From Marvania coccoides (taxonomy: Eukaryota; Chlorophyta; Trebouxiophyceae; Chlorellales; Chlorellaceae): a stretch of DNA of 64,000 bases. How positions within the stretch are numbered: position 1 is the stretch's first letter; every line of letters begins with the position of its first letter. This document shows, piece by piece, positions 1-10,744 of the stretch. The notes below the pieces were generated by a model. The model ran no database searches. It was not told the DNA's origin and saw nothing but the letters and a program-made list of their open reading frames with translations. A program made the translations under genes and the position numbers. The DNA is taken from NCBI GenBank assembly GCA_963854735.1, contig OY978097.1, positions 3,100,001 to 3,164,000 on the forward strand. The letters are read 5' to 3'.

Positions 1-733
1 CTGGCAGATACCCCAGAGGAGGGCACCTCCCGTGTGGCCCTCCACTTGGCGAGCAACACCATCATGGAGGTGAGGCGCTTGAGGGTGGAAAACATTGGGA
101 TGTTGAGCAGCTTGAGGCCGAACAACGCACAGGTGACGTTGCCCGCGTACAGCAGGGTCACTGGGAGGAGCTGGCGCGCCTTGCGGGAACACAGCGGCGG
201 GAAGGTGACGGCCCCCAAAGCTCTCAGAGGGGCCATGACCACCAGGGCGGCGATCATTTGGAAGAAGAGCAGCGCGTTGGCAAAGGGGAACGCCATCAGG
301 GCGGCCTTGTTGGTGAAGTTCATGGCCACGGCGCAGGAGCCTGCAGAGAAGGGGAGCAACAGTACCGCGGGAGGGGCAAGGTCAGTTTCGGGAGAGTAAA
401 TTGAGCAAAGTTGGAGAATGCGTGGTGCTACGGAGTGGGAATCGAGCAAGACATGAGGCACGCACCGTACAGAACTGCGCTGAAGATCGCGAGAAACAGG
501 GTTGAACAGGAGGATTTCTGGGGAGGTCTGGGAGAGGAGGACGCCTGTGCTTCATCGACCAGCTGCAGATAAGGTAGATTTTCAGCACTCAATGAGTTGC
601 TGAGCCAAGAAATCCTCCGTTCTAGAGGCTTCCCCATGGTTTTTTCAGCATGGGGTTGAAGATTTGCTTTTTTCAAGATTTTGAAAGGAGACTGGGGGGG
701 GGGGGGGGCGGACCATTGAGGCAAGTGCGACAT
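1..733 (-). CDS. Nucleotide-sugar transporter (SLC35D/UDP-sugar type), 5' part only
   Basis: Carries nucleotide sugars across Golgi or ER membranes. Two exons are visible on the minus strand: 733-466, with donor GTGCGT at 465-460, and 340 to the window edge, with acceptor CTGCAG at 346-341. Joined in phase 1 they read LFLAIFSAVLYGSCAVAMNF and then TNKAALMAFPFANALLFFQM, the first two membrane segments of the family. A later stretch, LLNIPMFSTLKRLTSMMVLL, matches the conserved '(N)(I/V)PM(F/Y)..L(K/R)R' block. The remaining helices lie beyond base 1. The Met at 733 is the first in frame; a second Met (MGKPLERR) is also possible because the stretch between is Pro-rich over a G homopolymer at about 697-708. 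The family is clear, the substrate is not. Confidence 0.8.
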
Positions 734-1227
734 GTCCCTAGACGTGTATCATGTTGACAGGGCGTGAGAGTATTATTGTTATGAAGGTGGCAAAAGATAT
801 TATCTATTCGCTGCTAACTCAAAAGACGTGTATTTGGAAGCACCTTTGAATATGTCAACGAACTAAATAAAAGTTTGCTAGTTTTGTTTTAAAAAAACCG
901 AGAATGGGGCCATGGAGACACGTATGCGACGAAGACGCGCCCCCACCGGTGGACTTCATTTTCTATTAATACCTGGAGTACAGTAGTGTCATTTCCGCTA
1001 GTGCTCTCTTTTATTCGTTTTTTGCCAGGCCGTATGGTAGACGGCTGTGTTCCGCAAGCTGGTTTATTTTCAACAAAACCTAACAACTTTGAACGTGAGC
1101 CGGAAAATACGATGGCCGTATTTCATCCAACTGTCGCCGTTTTAATGGTTGTTTTATCATGTTTTCAGCTCAAATATTTGCCCACTCATCTTTTATCTTC
1201 CAACAGAATGTTACTTTAGGTTTTGAA
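734..1227. other. Intergenic, AT-rich
   Basis: Lies between the 5' end of the transporter and the 3' end of the kinase gene, both on the minus strand. It should hold the transporter promoter and the kinase 3' flank. I see no coding signal or repeat in it. Confidence 0.6.
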
Positions 1228-4021
1228 TCAATCTCTTGCCACACCTTGACTGGCTGTGGTTGGTGCCCCCGAGGAATCATAGCTGTGTAGCACGTGATCG
1301 CTGAATGATGACGGCTGCGTGTCCTCCATTGCCGCGCAAGCTCCCGCTGTGCCAGTTTCGTTTCCGTCGCTGCCCTCCGCCACCCTTTCCTCTTCTCTTG
1401 CTCCTGCTCCGCCGGCCTGCATCTCCCGCAGCCTCTGCAATATCTCCTTAAACGACGGCCTCTGCTTTGGAACCTCCCGCCAGCACTCCTGGATGAGGCT
1501 CTTGAGCTTTGCCGGCGTATTTTCAGGGAGCGGCGGACGCTGCTGCAGGACGCCGACGACTGCGGAGTTTACAAAAGAGCACAGAAAAATGGCGTTAGTA
1601 AACATAAAACAAAAGTATAAAGAAAAGAAAGAGAAAGAGAAAACACCAGCAAACAAAAATACCACTTACCGTAAATGACCTGCATGGGGCTAGGTACGCT
1701 GCCCCAGGGCACCATGGCCGTCATCATTTCCCACAGCAATATCGCAAAACTGTACACGTCCACCTTCTCGGTGACGCGGCCTCCGTCAAACAGCTCGGGC
1801 GCCATGTAGTTGGGCGTCCCCGCTTGGCCGTTGGCCGTGCTCACGAATGTGCGCTCTTTGAACTTGGCAACCCCAAAGTCGCACACTTTGGCGCGCCCGG
1901 CGGAGTCTAACAGCACGTTTTGGGGCTTTAGGTCTCGGTGCACGATGTTTGTGCCAGGGATGCCGTGGTGCAGGTACGCCATGGCCTCGGCAATGTCGGC
2001 CGCCACCGCCAGCAGCTCGGGGAGGGGGAGGGGAGTGTGCCGCCGGTTTTCTCGCGTTCCATGCAGTCGCGCGTGCAGGGAACCGGCCTCCGCCAGCTCC
2101 TCAATAATGCAAATGTCAGGTGGCACCGTGCATGCCTGCAAATATAATATTAGTGAAGATTAATGCATTAAAACCGTTGCGTATCTCTGCAAATATGACG
2201 AAACACTCCCCCCCTTCTCCCCCTCTTTCTTCTCCGTTTTCTCACTGCGAAGAATGAAATTATGTTGGGGTGACGCAGTCGCGACAGCACCGCCACCTCC
2301 TGCTGAAACGAAGCCAGCTCCTTACTGCTGCTGGTACATGCCGTCTGCAGCACTTTGACCGCCACCGCTTTGCCCGCCCACTGCCCTCTGTACACCGTGC
2401 CAAAGGCGCCCGAGCCCAGCTGCTCAAAAAGAGTCACCTCCTGGGGGAAGCCTTGGCCGCCAGGGGACCCAGCCTCGCCACTGTTGGTGCACGATCGCAA
2501 TGTGCACGAACCTTCCTGCGACTAGGGATGAGAAAAAAGAAAGGGTGAACCGGCATCTCTTATTTTACGGTACAAGGGGTGTTTAAGATTTCTCACGGGT
2601 GAAACGGAACCTGGGGTCGTGACCTTTTGCATGGTCAGCATACTGCGACTTCCAGGGGTTAGGGCTGCTGCAAGGGTGGACGCGGTGGAGTTGAGCGACC
2701 GGACTTTTGTGGGAGAGGTCACCGTTGCCGTCACCGGGCTGCCGCTCTTCACAGAGCCCTGCGTTTCCAAGCCCCCCGCCACTTTCTTCCCCGGCTTTTG
2801 ATCTGAGTTTTCTGCTGAATTTATTGTTCGCCATCGCCGTCTCAGCACCCAGCCGGTCGTCACCACGGCTATCGCCAGCAGCACCGCAGCGCCCACAACG
2901 CCGCCGAGGAGGGGCGTCAACTTGTCGTTGCCGCCCGTATTTTGCGGCTTCTGAATAACGCCGCCATCTCCAGGCTCAGGATCGAGGGCATCGCCTTCTT
3001 CTTTCCCAGACCTTGGTGACAGCGGCGGCGGTGGAGGCTGCTCTAGCTCGCCTGCCCCCTTTTCAGGCTCTGGGCTTGGCGTGGAGCCGTCGTTGAAATC
3101 TTCGGTGGGCAACGGCAGCAGCGGTGCCGGATCTGGCTCCTTTCCTGGCGGCAGCAACAACGGCGATGGCGGCGGCGGCGGCGGGGATGAAATGAAGCCA
3201 CAGCAGTACGACGCTCTGCACGCATCATTGGCCAGCCCCGGTACCGCTGTAGTGCCTCCAGAAAACGCGGAGAAGAAGCTCAGCGCGTCATTGCAAGGAG
3301 CAACCTCCAGCCTCTCTGTCGCCGCTGCAGGTTCCACTTGCGAGCACGCCAAGCCGTTGAGATTCACGTTCTGCATCAGCAAGCTCTCTTTTCCGGTGGT
3401 TGGAGGTGCCATAAATCCCGCCGTGACGGCGAACGTGTAGTTTCCTCCCGCAGGGATGCCGCTTTTGCTGGCATCGAGCGTAAACATGTCAACGATGCGA
3501 ACAGCGGAGCCTGAGGTGGATCCCTGTGTGAGTGTCGTGGCTCCGCTCACGTTGGCCAGCTTGATTGCCCTATATTCTGCAAAATGAAAGACTAATTGCC
3601 ACATATTGGAGCCCAGCTCGCGGTTGTTGGCCAGCGTGATGGCTGCCGTAAAATTGTCTGGAGTGGTCTCCACCACGGTGTACCCCACGTTCATCTCGCA
3701 CCGCGGCAGCGAGCCTGTGGACTGCAGCAGCTTGCGGGTCTGGGCAATGTCCTGCGGCGTGTGCCGCACCTCGACTGGCTCTGAAAAAAAAAATTGGACG
3801 GGGAGGGGTTATGGTATCTTCTATCTGATGCCCAAAACAAATTTACTAGCCAGCTTGCCTGGGCCTTCTGTCAGCACAAAGGAAGGCTGCAATGCGAATG
3901 CGATTCTGCGCCTGCTCTCTTCCCAATCGCTGTCAGCCGCAGCAGCTGCGGAGCTCCTTGCGGGGGCGAGGCTGAGAAACAGCAAAATGGCGAAGAGGCA
4001 GCGAATGCGGGAGCTGATCAT
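1228..4021 (-). CDS. Receptor-like protein kinase (TKL type) with Pro-rich ectodomain
   Basis: Five exons on the minus strand: 4021-3847, 3780-2597, 2521-2246, 2135-1670 and 1559-1228, with consistent phases, giving 810 aa. Order: signal peptide (MISSRIRCLFAILLFLSL); a Cys-containing ectodomain of about 200 aa that I do not recognise; a Pro/Ser-rich stalk (SPPPPPPSP); one membrane helix near residue 350-375 (LLGGVVGAAVLLAIAVVTTG) followed by RRRWR; a juxtamembrane linker; and a kinase domain. The kinase shows the Gly loop GSGAFGTVYRG, the Lys in AVKVL, catalytic HRDLKPQN, CDFGVAK and GTPNYMAPE, so it should be active. HRDLKPQN with GTPNYMAPELF and the C-lobe ECWREVPKQRPSF place it in the tyrosine-kinase-like/Raf group. 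The Met at 4021 follows an in-frame GTG and precedes the hydrophobic signal. The ligand is unknown. Shares a 368-bp divergent interval with secA. Confidence 0.85.
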
Positions 4022-4389
4022 CACTGCGCCTTACACCTGCCATATTAGTCCTTCTGCAGCGTGCCCACGCGCATTCATTGCCGGCTCAAAAAAGGGATTG
4101 GAGTGAAAAAATGTGGCGCTGTCAAAGTGGGCTTCAACCTCGTTCACCTATGACGAGCACTTTGCTGATCTTTAAAGGCATCCTTGAGACAAACGATGAG
4201 CTCGTTGGATATTGAAAATGGCCGAGCCAAGAGCCAACATGTGGTCAAAACTTTTGAAAATTTTCTTCTTTAGCCAATCCACAAATATAAAGTGTTATTT
4301 GAGAGGCCAATTGCATCAATTAATCATCTGTAAATTCACATTCGATCGCTGCCACTGCCCACTGCCAGTGCCGCCTGTGTTTGGGCACC
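4022..4389. promoter_or_regulatory. Divergent promoter interval, kinase / secA
   Basis: A 368-bp gap between the two start codons. It must hold both promoters; no specific element is recognisable. Confidence 0.5.
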
Positions 4390-7300
4390 ATGGCCCACTT
4401 ATTATCATCCGCGCATCATGCTCAAATTGTGGGCAAGGGCAGCGGGGCAGCCTCTTGCGCCACTCCCATGTTTTCAGGGCACCTGGGAGGCCGCCTGCAA
4501 TCCCGCGCACTCACCTCTTTCCGCCCTCACATGACCCCAAATGTGGGTGGTGGTTTCGAGCCCCACAGGCGCGCAGTGGCCCAGCCGCTGGGCGTGTTCA
4601 AGGGCTTCACCGACCTTTTCACCAGCGACCCCGCCGAGAAGACCCGCAAAAAGTACCAAGAGCGAGTGGACGCCATCGCTGCTCTGGAGCCCGCCATGCA
4701 GGCCCTCTCCAACGAAGAGCTGCGCGCCAAGACAGTCGAGTTCCAGCGCCGTGTCGCTGAGGGCGCCACCCTGGACGACCTGCTGGTGGAGGCCTTCGCC
4801 GTGGTGCGTGAGGCGTCCAAGCGAGTGCTGGGCCTCCGCCCCTTTGACGTGCAGCTCATTGGTGGAATGATTCTGCACGAGGGGCAGATCGCGGAGATGA
4901 AGACGGGTGAGGGAAAGACCCTGGTGGCCGTGCTGCCTGCGTACCTCAATGCCCTGGCTGGCAAGGGCGCCCACGTTGTTACCGTGAATGACTACCTGGC
5001 CAGGCGTGACTCGGAGTGGGTGGGGCAGGTGCACAGGTTTCTGGGGCTGGAGGTCGGCCTGGTGCAGCAGGGACTCGTCGTAAGTACAGCATTTATATAT
5101 AAACACAATCGTCATTAAAAAAACGTCATTATATATTTTTGAACTGGCCAAATGTCCCTTATTTGTACATGGATCCGACCCTTAAATGCCTTCTACCCGG
5201 TAATAACAACTGCAGGAGAAGGCTCGCCGCGCTGCGTACGCTGCTGACGTCACTTACGTCACCAACTCCGAGCTCGGCTTTGATTACCTCCGAGACAACC
5301 TGGCGCAGGATGCTGAGGAGCTGGTGCTGCGCCGCGGGTCGCCCTTCACCTTCTGCGTCATCGACGAGGTGGACTCCATCCTGGTTGACGAAGCTCGCAC
5401 CCCTCTCATCATTTCTGGCGCTGCCGAGCAGCCCTCGGCAAAGTACATCAAGGCTGACAAACTGGCGCGGGCGCTGGCCAAAGACGTGCACTACACCGTG
5501 GACGAGAAGCAGCGCAACGTGCTGCTGACGGAGGACGGCTACGAGGCGGCCGAGGACGTGCTGCAGGTTCCCGATTTGTATGACCCTCGTGAGCAGTGGG
5601 CTTCTTACCTCATGAACGCGGTCAAAGCCAAGGAGCTGTTCCTGAAGGACGTCAACTACATCGTGCGCGCTGGAGAGGTGGTCATTGTGGATGAATTCAC
5701 CGGCAGGACGATGCCTGGGCGGCGGTGGAGCGAGGGCCTTCACCAGGCAGTGGAAGCCAAGGAAGGGCTGGAAATCCAGAACGAGAGCGTCACGCTGGCG
5801 TCTATTTCCTACCAGAACCTGTTCCGGAGCTACCCGAAGCTGGCTGGCATGACTGGAACGGCAGCCACCGAAGCAGCGGAATTTTCAAATATCTACAACC
5901 TGACGGTCACCGTGGTGCCCACCAACCGCGTCATTTCGCGGCTGGACAACCCCGACGTAGTGTTCCGCACGGAGACGGGCAAGTGGCGCGCGGTGGTGCA
6001 GGAGGTGAAGCGAATGCACGTTTCCGGTCGGCCTACATTGGTTGGAACCACCTCTGTGGAGCGGTCTGAGCTGCTGGCGGGGATGCTGGACGAGGAAGGT
6101 GTGCCCTACCAGGTGCTGAACGCCAAGCCTGAGAATGTAGAGCGAGAGAGCGAGATCGTGGCCCAGTCTGGGCGACGAGGAGCGGTGACGATTGCCACAA
6201 ACATGGCTGGCCGTGGTACGGACATTCTGCTGGGCGGCAACCCCGAGTACATGGCGCGGTTGAAGCTGCGTGAGATGCTGATGCCGCGCGTGGTGAGTTT
6301 GGTGGACACAGACGAGGAGAGGAAGGCCCGCCGGGCTCGGCCGTTGACCGCCAAGTCGTGGGCCGTTTCCGCGAGCTTATTCCCCTGCGACCTGTCCGCG
6401 GAGGCGGCCAAGATGGCGGCGGACGCGGTGGAGGGCGCGGTGGCTGCATGGGGAGAGCGCAAGCTGGAGGAGTTGGACGCCGAGGAGCGTCTGGCGTTTG
6501 CTTGTGAGAAGGCGCCCACCACCGACCCCGTGGCGCTGGCGCTGCGGGAGGCGTTTGTGCGGATGGAGAAGGAGTACAAGGCGGTGACTGAGGCTGAGAA
6601 GGCGGAGGTGCAGGCGCTGGGAGGGCTGCACGTGGTGGGCACAGAGCGCCACGAGTCCCGCCGCATCGACAACCAGGTGAGACATAATATTAGTTTTATT
6701 TATAATTGATTAAGACGGAAATAATTGATAGAGATGCGGTGTGATGTTTAGCTATGGTGAACAATCGCTGAACCTAATGATTACAATATACTTTTTAGCA
6801 CTGACCGCTTCATCTAGATTTTACTCCCTTCTTTATTATTTTGTATCTTTCACTCCAAGACAGTTCATGCTGCTGTTTGAATAAAGGCACATCCTTTGAC
6901 TGACATCCCTACCTTCTCTATCTGTTTTCCTGCGCAGCTGCGCGGTCGCAGCGGTCGCCAGGGCGACCCCGGGTCCACTCGCTACTTCTTGTCGCTGGAG
7001 GACAACCTGTTCCGCATCTTTGGCGGAGACCGCATCAAGGGCATGATGAGCGCCTTCCGCATCGAGGACCTACCCATTGAGTCCTCAATGCTCACAAACG
7101 CACTGGACGAGGCGCAGCGCAAGGTGGGACAGAGACAATGTGCCGTTTTTTTTGTTTTTTTTTTCTATTCACTATTCACATTTCGGGGAGTAGTGTCCGT
7201 GTTCTGGTACCCTCAGCAGCAGTCTGTTTTTATATTAAGCATATTTTGGCCTTTCATTAGAAGTACACAAAACAGATCACACTTCTCTAAAACCAACATT

Positions 7301-8026
7301 ATTGTTTTTCTTCCACAGGTCGAGTCCTACTTCTTCGACATTCGCAAGCAGCTGTTCGAGTACGACCAGGTGCTCAACACGCAGCGCGACCGCGTCTATG
7401 CAGACCGACGCACCGCACTGGAAGCAGCCGACCTCACTCCGCTCATGATGGAGTACGCAGAGCGCACGGTGGACGATATCCTGGAGGCCAACGTCCCGAC
7501 CACAGCCCTCCCCGAGGAATGGAACTTGGACGCGCTGGCGTCAAAGATGAAGCAGTACTGCACCATGATGGAAGACCTCACAGGGGAGGCGCTTACAGCG
7601 GTGGCTGGCGGCGACTACGACCGACTCCGCGCATACCTGCAGGAGCGGGGCGTGGAGGCGTACAACAAGAAGGTGGCGGAGGTGGAGGCGCTGGAGCCGG
7701 GGCTCATGCGCAAGGCGGAGCGGTTCTTTGTGTTGGCGCAGACTGACAACCTATGGAAAGAGCACCTGCAGGCCATCAAGTTCCTGCAGCAGGCGGTGAG
7801 CCTGCGAGGGTACGCCCAGCGTGACCCCTTGGTGGAGTACAAGCTTGAGGGGTACCAACTGTTTTTGGAAATGACGGCTCAAATCAGGCGCAACGTCATC
7901 TACAACGTTTACTGCTTCACCCCGCAAAAAGCCACCCCACAAGAGCGCGGCAACGGGGCGGAGGCGGCAGCAGAGAAGGCGGCGGCTGGCGGCGGCAGCA
8001 GGAAGAAGAAAAAGGCGGTTGCTTGA
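4390..8026 (+). CDS. SECA1: Chloroplast protein translocase subunit SecA
   Basis: ATP-driven motor that pushes proteins through the thylakoid Sec channel. Four exons: 4390-5079, 5216-6676, 6938-7123 and 7319-8026, giving 1014 aa. A Ser/His-rich N-terminus of about 70 aa fits a plastid transit peptide and precedes the conserved start [18 protein letters not shown]. Visible motifs are Walker [10 protein letters not shown] (about residue 170), [27 protein letters not shown], the Walker B box [16 protein letters not shown] (about 278), [26 protein letters not shown] and the C-terminal [11 protein letters not shown] scaffold. The bacterial zinc-binding tail is absent, as in other plastid SecA proteins, and is replaced by a Lys-rich end. 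The last intron (7124-7318, 195 nt) has no in-frame stop. The ATG at 4390 was chosen over an in-frame TTG at 4381. Confidence 0.96.
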
Positions 8027-8196
8027 TTATGACAATTTTCGACAAATTTTTAATTGATTTGCTGCATACGTTTTATTAGACTTGCAATTTGATTTGATTT
8101 TTTTGAGTGAATGGTGTAAACAGACGATGGAGAAATAAAGAAAGAAAAAGTCACAGGCAGCATTCTTTTTATAAGTTGACGTCAACAGGGCAGCGT

Positions 8197-9046
8197 TCAC
8201 TCAGCCGCCTCCTCAACGGCAGCAGGCTCTGCCTCCGCCTCCGCCGCCATGGGCGCGTCCTCCCCACCCTCTGCAGGCGCCTCCTGGTCCTTCTTTGCCC
8301 AGTACTCATCCAGGTCATCGTCCAGACGAGCGGGAGCGGTTTTTTTATCTTGAAGGAAGTAGTCATCCATTTCCTTGTCCAGGTCCTCTTTGCTCTTCTT
8401 CTTCTCAGATCCTCCACCCCGGCCACCACCTGCAAAGATAACGTAAGCAGCAAATGTTGTTATAATAGATCAAAGCAAAATACTGTTGGGGTGGGGGATT
8501 TCATTGATCAAACGCTAACCTCCACGGCCGCCACCGCGTCCTCCCCTGCCGCGCCCGCCACCGCCGCCGCGCCCGCCGCCGCCGCTACTACGGCGCTGTC
8601 CACCGCCCTGTCCTCCCTTTTGCACACCACCACCGCGAGGCTTGATAGCACCACCGCCACGACCGCCTCCGCCGCCACCAGCATCGCGCTTCACCACCAA
8701 GACGGTCCTTGATCCGCCGCCGCTGCCGCCACCTTGAGACCTGCTCGGAAGTGCGATTGTCGACGTTGGGGGGAGGGCAGTGTGGGAGCATGTCGAAATA
8801 AACATTAATCGCGGGAGATCTCGGTCCCCCCGACCGATGCTGCTTTGAACTGCTGCGCAACGTGCTCCACATCTCAAAACCAGACGCCATGCACTCGAGC
8901 CATTAGGTTGCCGGTCGGGGATTGAACCTTCGAAATAATCAAGTCGATGCTGCTATAGAAGCCCGCGAAACTCGCCTGCCACCACCGCCGCCGCCTCCTC
9001 GGCCTGAATCCCTCCTATTTCCACGGCCTCTGTCGCCCCGGGCCAT
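8197..9046 (-). CDS. CHTOP/FOP-like RGG-rich RNA-binding protein
   Basis: Three exons on the minus strand: 9046-8976, 8740-8520 and 8429-8197, giving 174 aa. The body is almost entirely RGG/GGG repeats. The C-terminus carries the duplicated LDxxLDDY signature of the FOP (friend of PRMT1) duplication domain: KEDLDKEMDDY followed by ARLDDDLDEYW. This layout matches CHTOP, an arginine-methylated factor of the TREX mRNA export complex, more than ALY, which has an RRM and one such motif. No RRM is present. Intron 1 starts with GC (AG|GCGAGT); only this junction keeps the phase. If 8741-8975 were partly exonic, a different N-terminal half would result, so exon 1 is less certain than the C-terminus. 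Confidence 0.7.
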
Positions 9047-9297
9047 CGTGTTTCGTTTTTTTTAATTGAGGTGAAAATAAATTAATATGCACGAGCTCCT
9101 CGCGAGGTTAAAGAGAGTTTCTGATCTTTCGATGAATGCAAATAAAAACTAGGCGAACAGAGAGGGGACAAAAAACATCAAAATTTCGAAGCGCGCCATT
9201 TTATTTCGCACAAAAATGGAATTCAGGACCTGGAAACGATCAGTTTGTGGCATTTTTAGTGTCGATTCATTGTCACTGCGAGCTACCGTAACGCGCC
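9047..9297. promoter_or_regulatory. Divergent promoter interval, CHTOP-like / APE2
   Basis: A 251-bp AT-rich gap between two start codons facing away from each other. No clear element was identified. Confidence 0.45.
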
Positions 9298-10504
9298 ATG
9301 CGATTGTTAAGCTGGAACATCAATTCGATACAAAGAACTATTGATAATGCAAAGCTGAAATTTGGGGGCTCTTGGAAAGGGTTTTTCGATTACCACTGCC
9401 TCGACGTGTTTTGCATTCAGGTAAGCTCCATTGGGCGACGCCTCTTTTTATCATTTGCCGGGGGCTTGTTGCCACCGCTCTCCTCACCGCTCACACTATT
9501 AATGCAACGCTCCTCCGCGGATCAAGGAGGCTAAAGTCCCGGAGGACAAACTCACGAAAGAGCTGTGCTGCGTGGACGGATTCCAAGTAAGCTCGAAATG
9601 CCCACTACATTTTTTTATTTTTTATTTTTTTGAAGTATCTTCAAACCGCTCATTGCATGCCATGCAGTCATTCTGGGCCTGCTCCAAAGGCAAAAAAGGC
9701 TACTCTGGGGTCACCACATACTGCTCTACCGCCTGGGCCCCCACCGCATGCGAGCTGGATACCCTGAGTGACGGAGACGACTTAAGCGACAGTTTAACGG
9801 GGGAAGGCCGCGTCGTGGTGTGTGATTTTGGTCCGCGAGCGTTCGTTCTCATCAATGTGTACGTGCCAAACGCCGGAGACCGCCCAGACAGGCCTCGCTT
9901 GCCCTACAAAATGCGGTTCCTGCAGGCGCTGGCTGCAAAGGTACTAGAGCTGGTTGAAGCAGGGCGCGAGGTTCTGCTGGTGGGGGATTTCAACGTGTGC
10001 AGCGATGAGCGCGACGTTCACCCTGGCATCGGCCTTGAAGCTGTTTACAGCCAGGAAGAGCGGGGCCTGTTTGGACGGTTTACTTCTGAGACGATGGTGG
10101 ATGTGTGGAGAAAGTTGAATCCAGACGCGGCGCACGTGTTCACGGTGTGGGACGAGAAGACCAGCGCCCGCGCGTTCAACCGCGGTCTTCGAATAGACTT
10201 CGTGCTGGCAACGCCGGGGCTGGCGGGGAAAATAACTCTGTGTGAGGTGCTGGGTACTGACGCGCTGCCTCCTAAGTGGAGCGACCACGCTGGGATACTT
10301 GTGGAATTAGAGGGAGTGGAGCCGCCGCCTAAGCACCCTCCATGCAAGGAGTGGAGGGAGCTGAGCAAGCGGTTTATTGATCCTACCCAGCGCTCAATTT
10401 TGTCGATGTTTGGGAAGAGAAAGGAGGCAGCGACAGCGGTGCAGCCCGCTACGGAGGAGAAGAAGCAGCGAATAGAAGGAGACCAGCAGCAAGGCAAAAC
10501 TTGA
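9298..10504 (+). CDS. APE2: AP endonuclease 2 (exonuclease III family)
   Basis: Cuts DNA at abasic sites and trims 3' ends in base excision repair. Three exons: 9298-9420, 9527-9586 (60 nt) and 9668-10504, giving 339 aa. Catalytic signatures of the EEP fold are MRLLSWNINSIQ at the start, FCIQEAKV (metal-binding Glu, formed across the first splice), GYSGVTTYC, VLINVYVPNA, LLVGDFNVCSDERD, LRIDFVLA and the terminal WSDHAGILVEL with the catalytic His. The C-terminus contains QRSILSMFGKRK, which resembles a PCNA-binding PIP box. The Zn-GRF domain of animal and plant APE2 is absent, because the protein ends about 40 aa after the PIP-like motif. Confidence 0.9.
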
Positions 10505-10744
10505 AACCTGTAACATAAAGCCTTCTGCACTGGAGAGTCTCAATGCAATAAACATTCAGGAAAAAAAAACAATTCGCTCGTTTACAAGCTGTCGCAGCTG
10601 CCTCAATCGATTGCGATCATCATAATAAATGGCGCGTCAAACAAGTGGCGCACAGTTTTTCTTTCCAATCATCTCCTCTCCTCTTTCCTCCAGCACAACG
10701 CTCGTCGTCCGCTGCCACTTATCTTCTTCACCTGCCGCTCCTCT

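Noticed and set aside
8588..8890. Extra exon of the CHTOP-like gene upstream of 8740
   Set aside because: The GC-donor junction 8976|8740 keeps the frame without it, and its translation matches nothing; left as an alternative N-terminus only.
8915..8945. GGTTCAATCCCC-like stretch resembling a tRNA T-arm
   Set aside because: The flanking stem does not pair and no acceptor, D-arm or anticodon arm fits.
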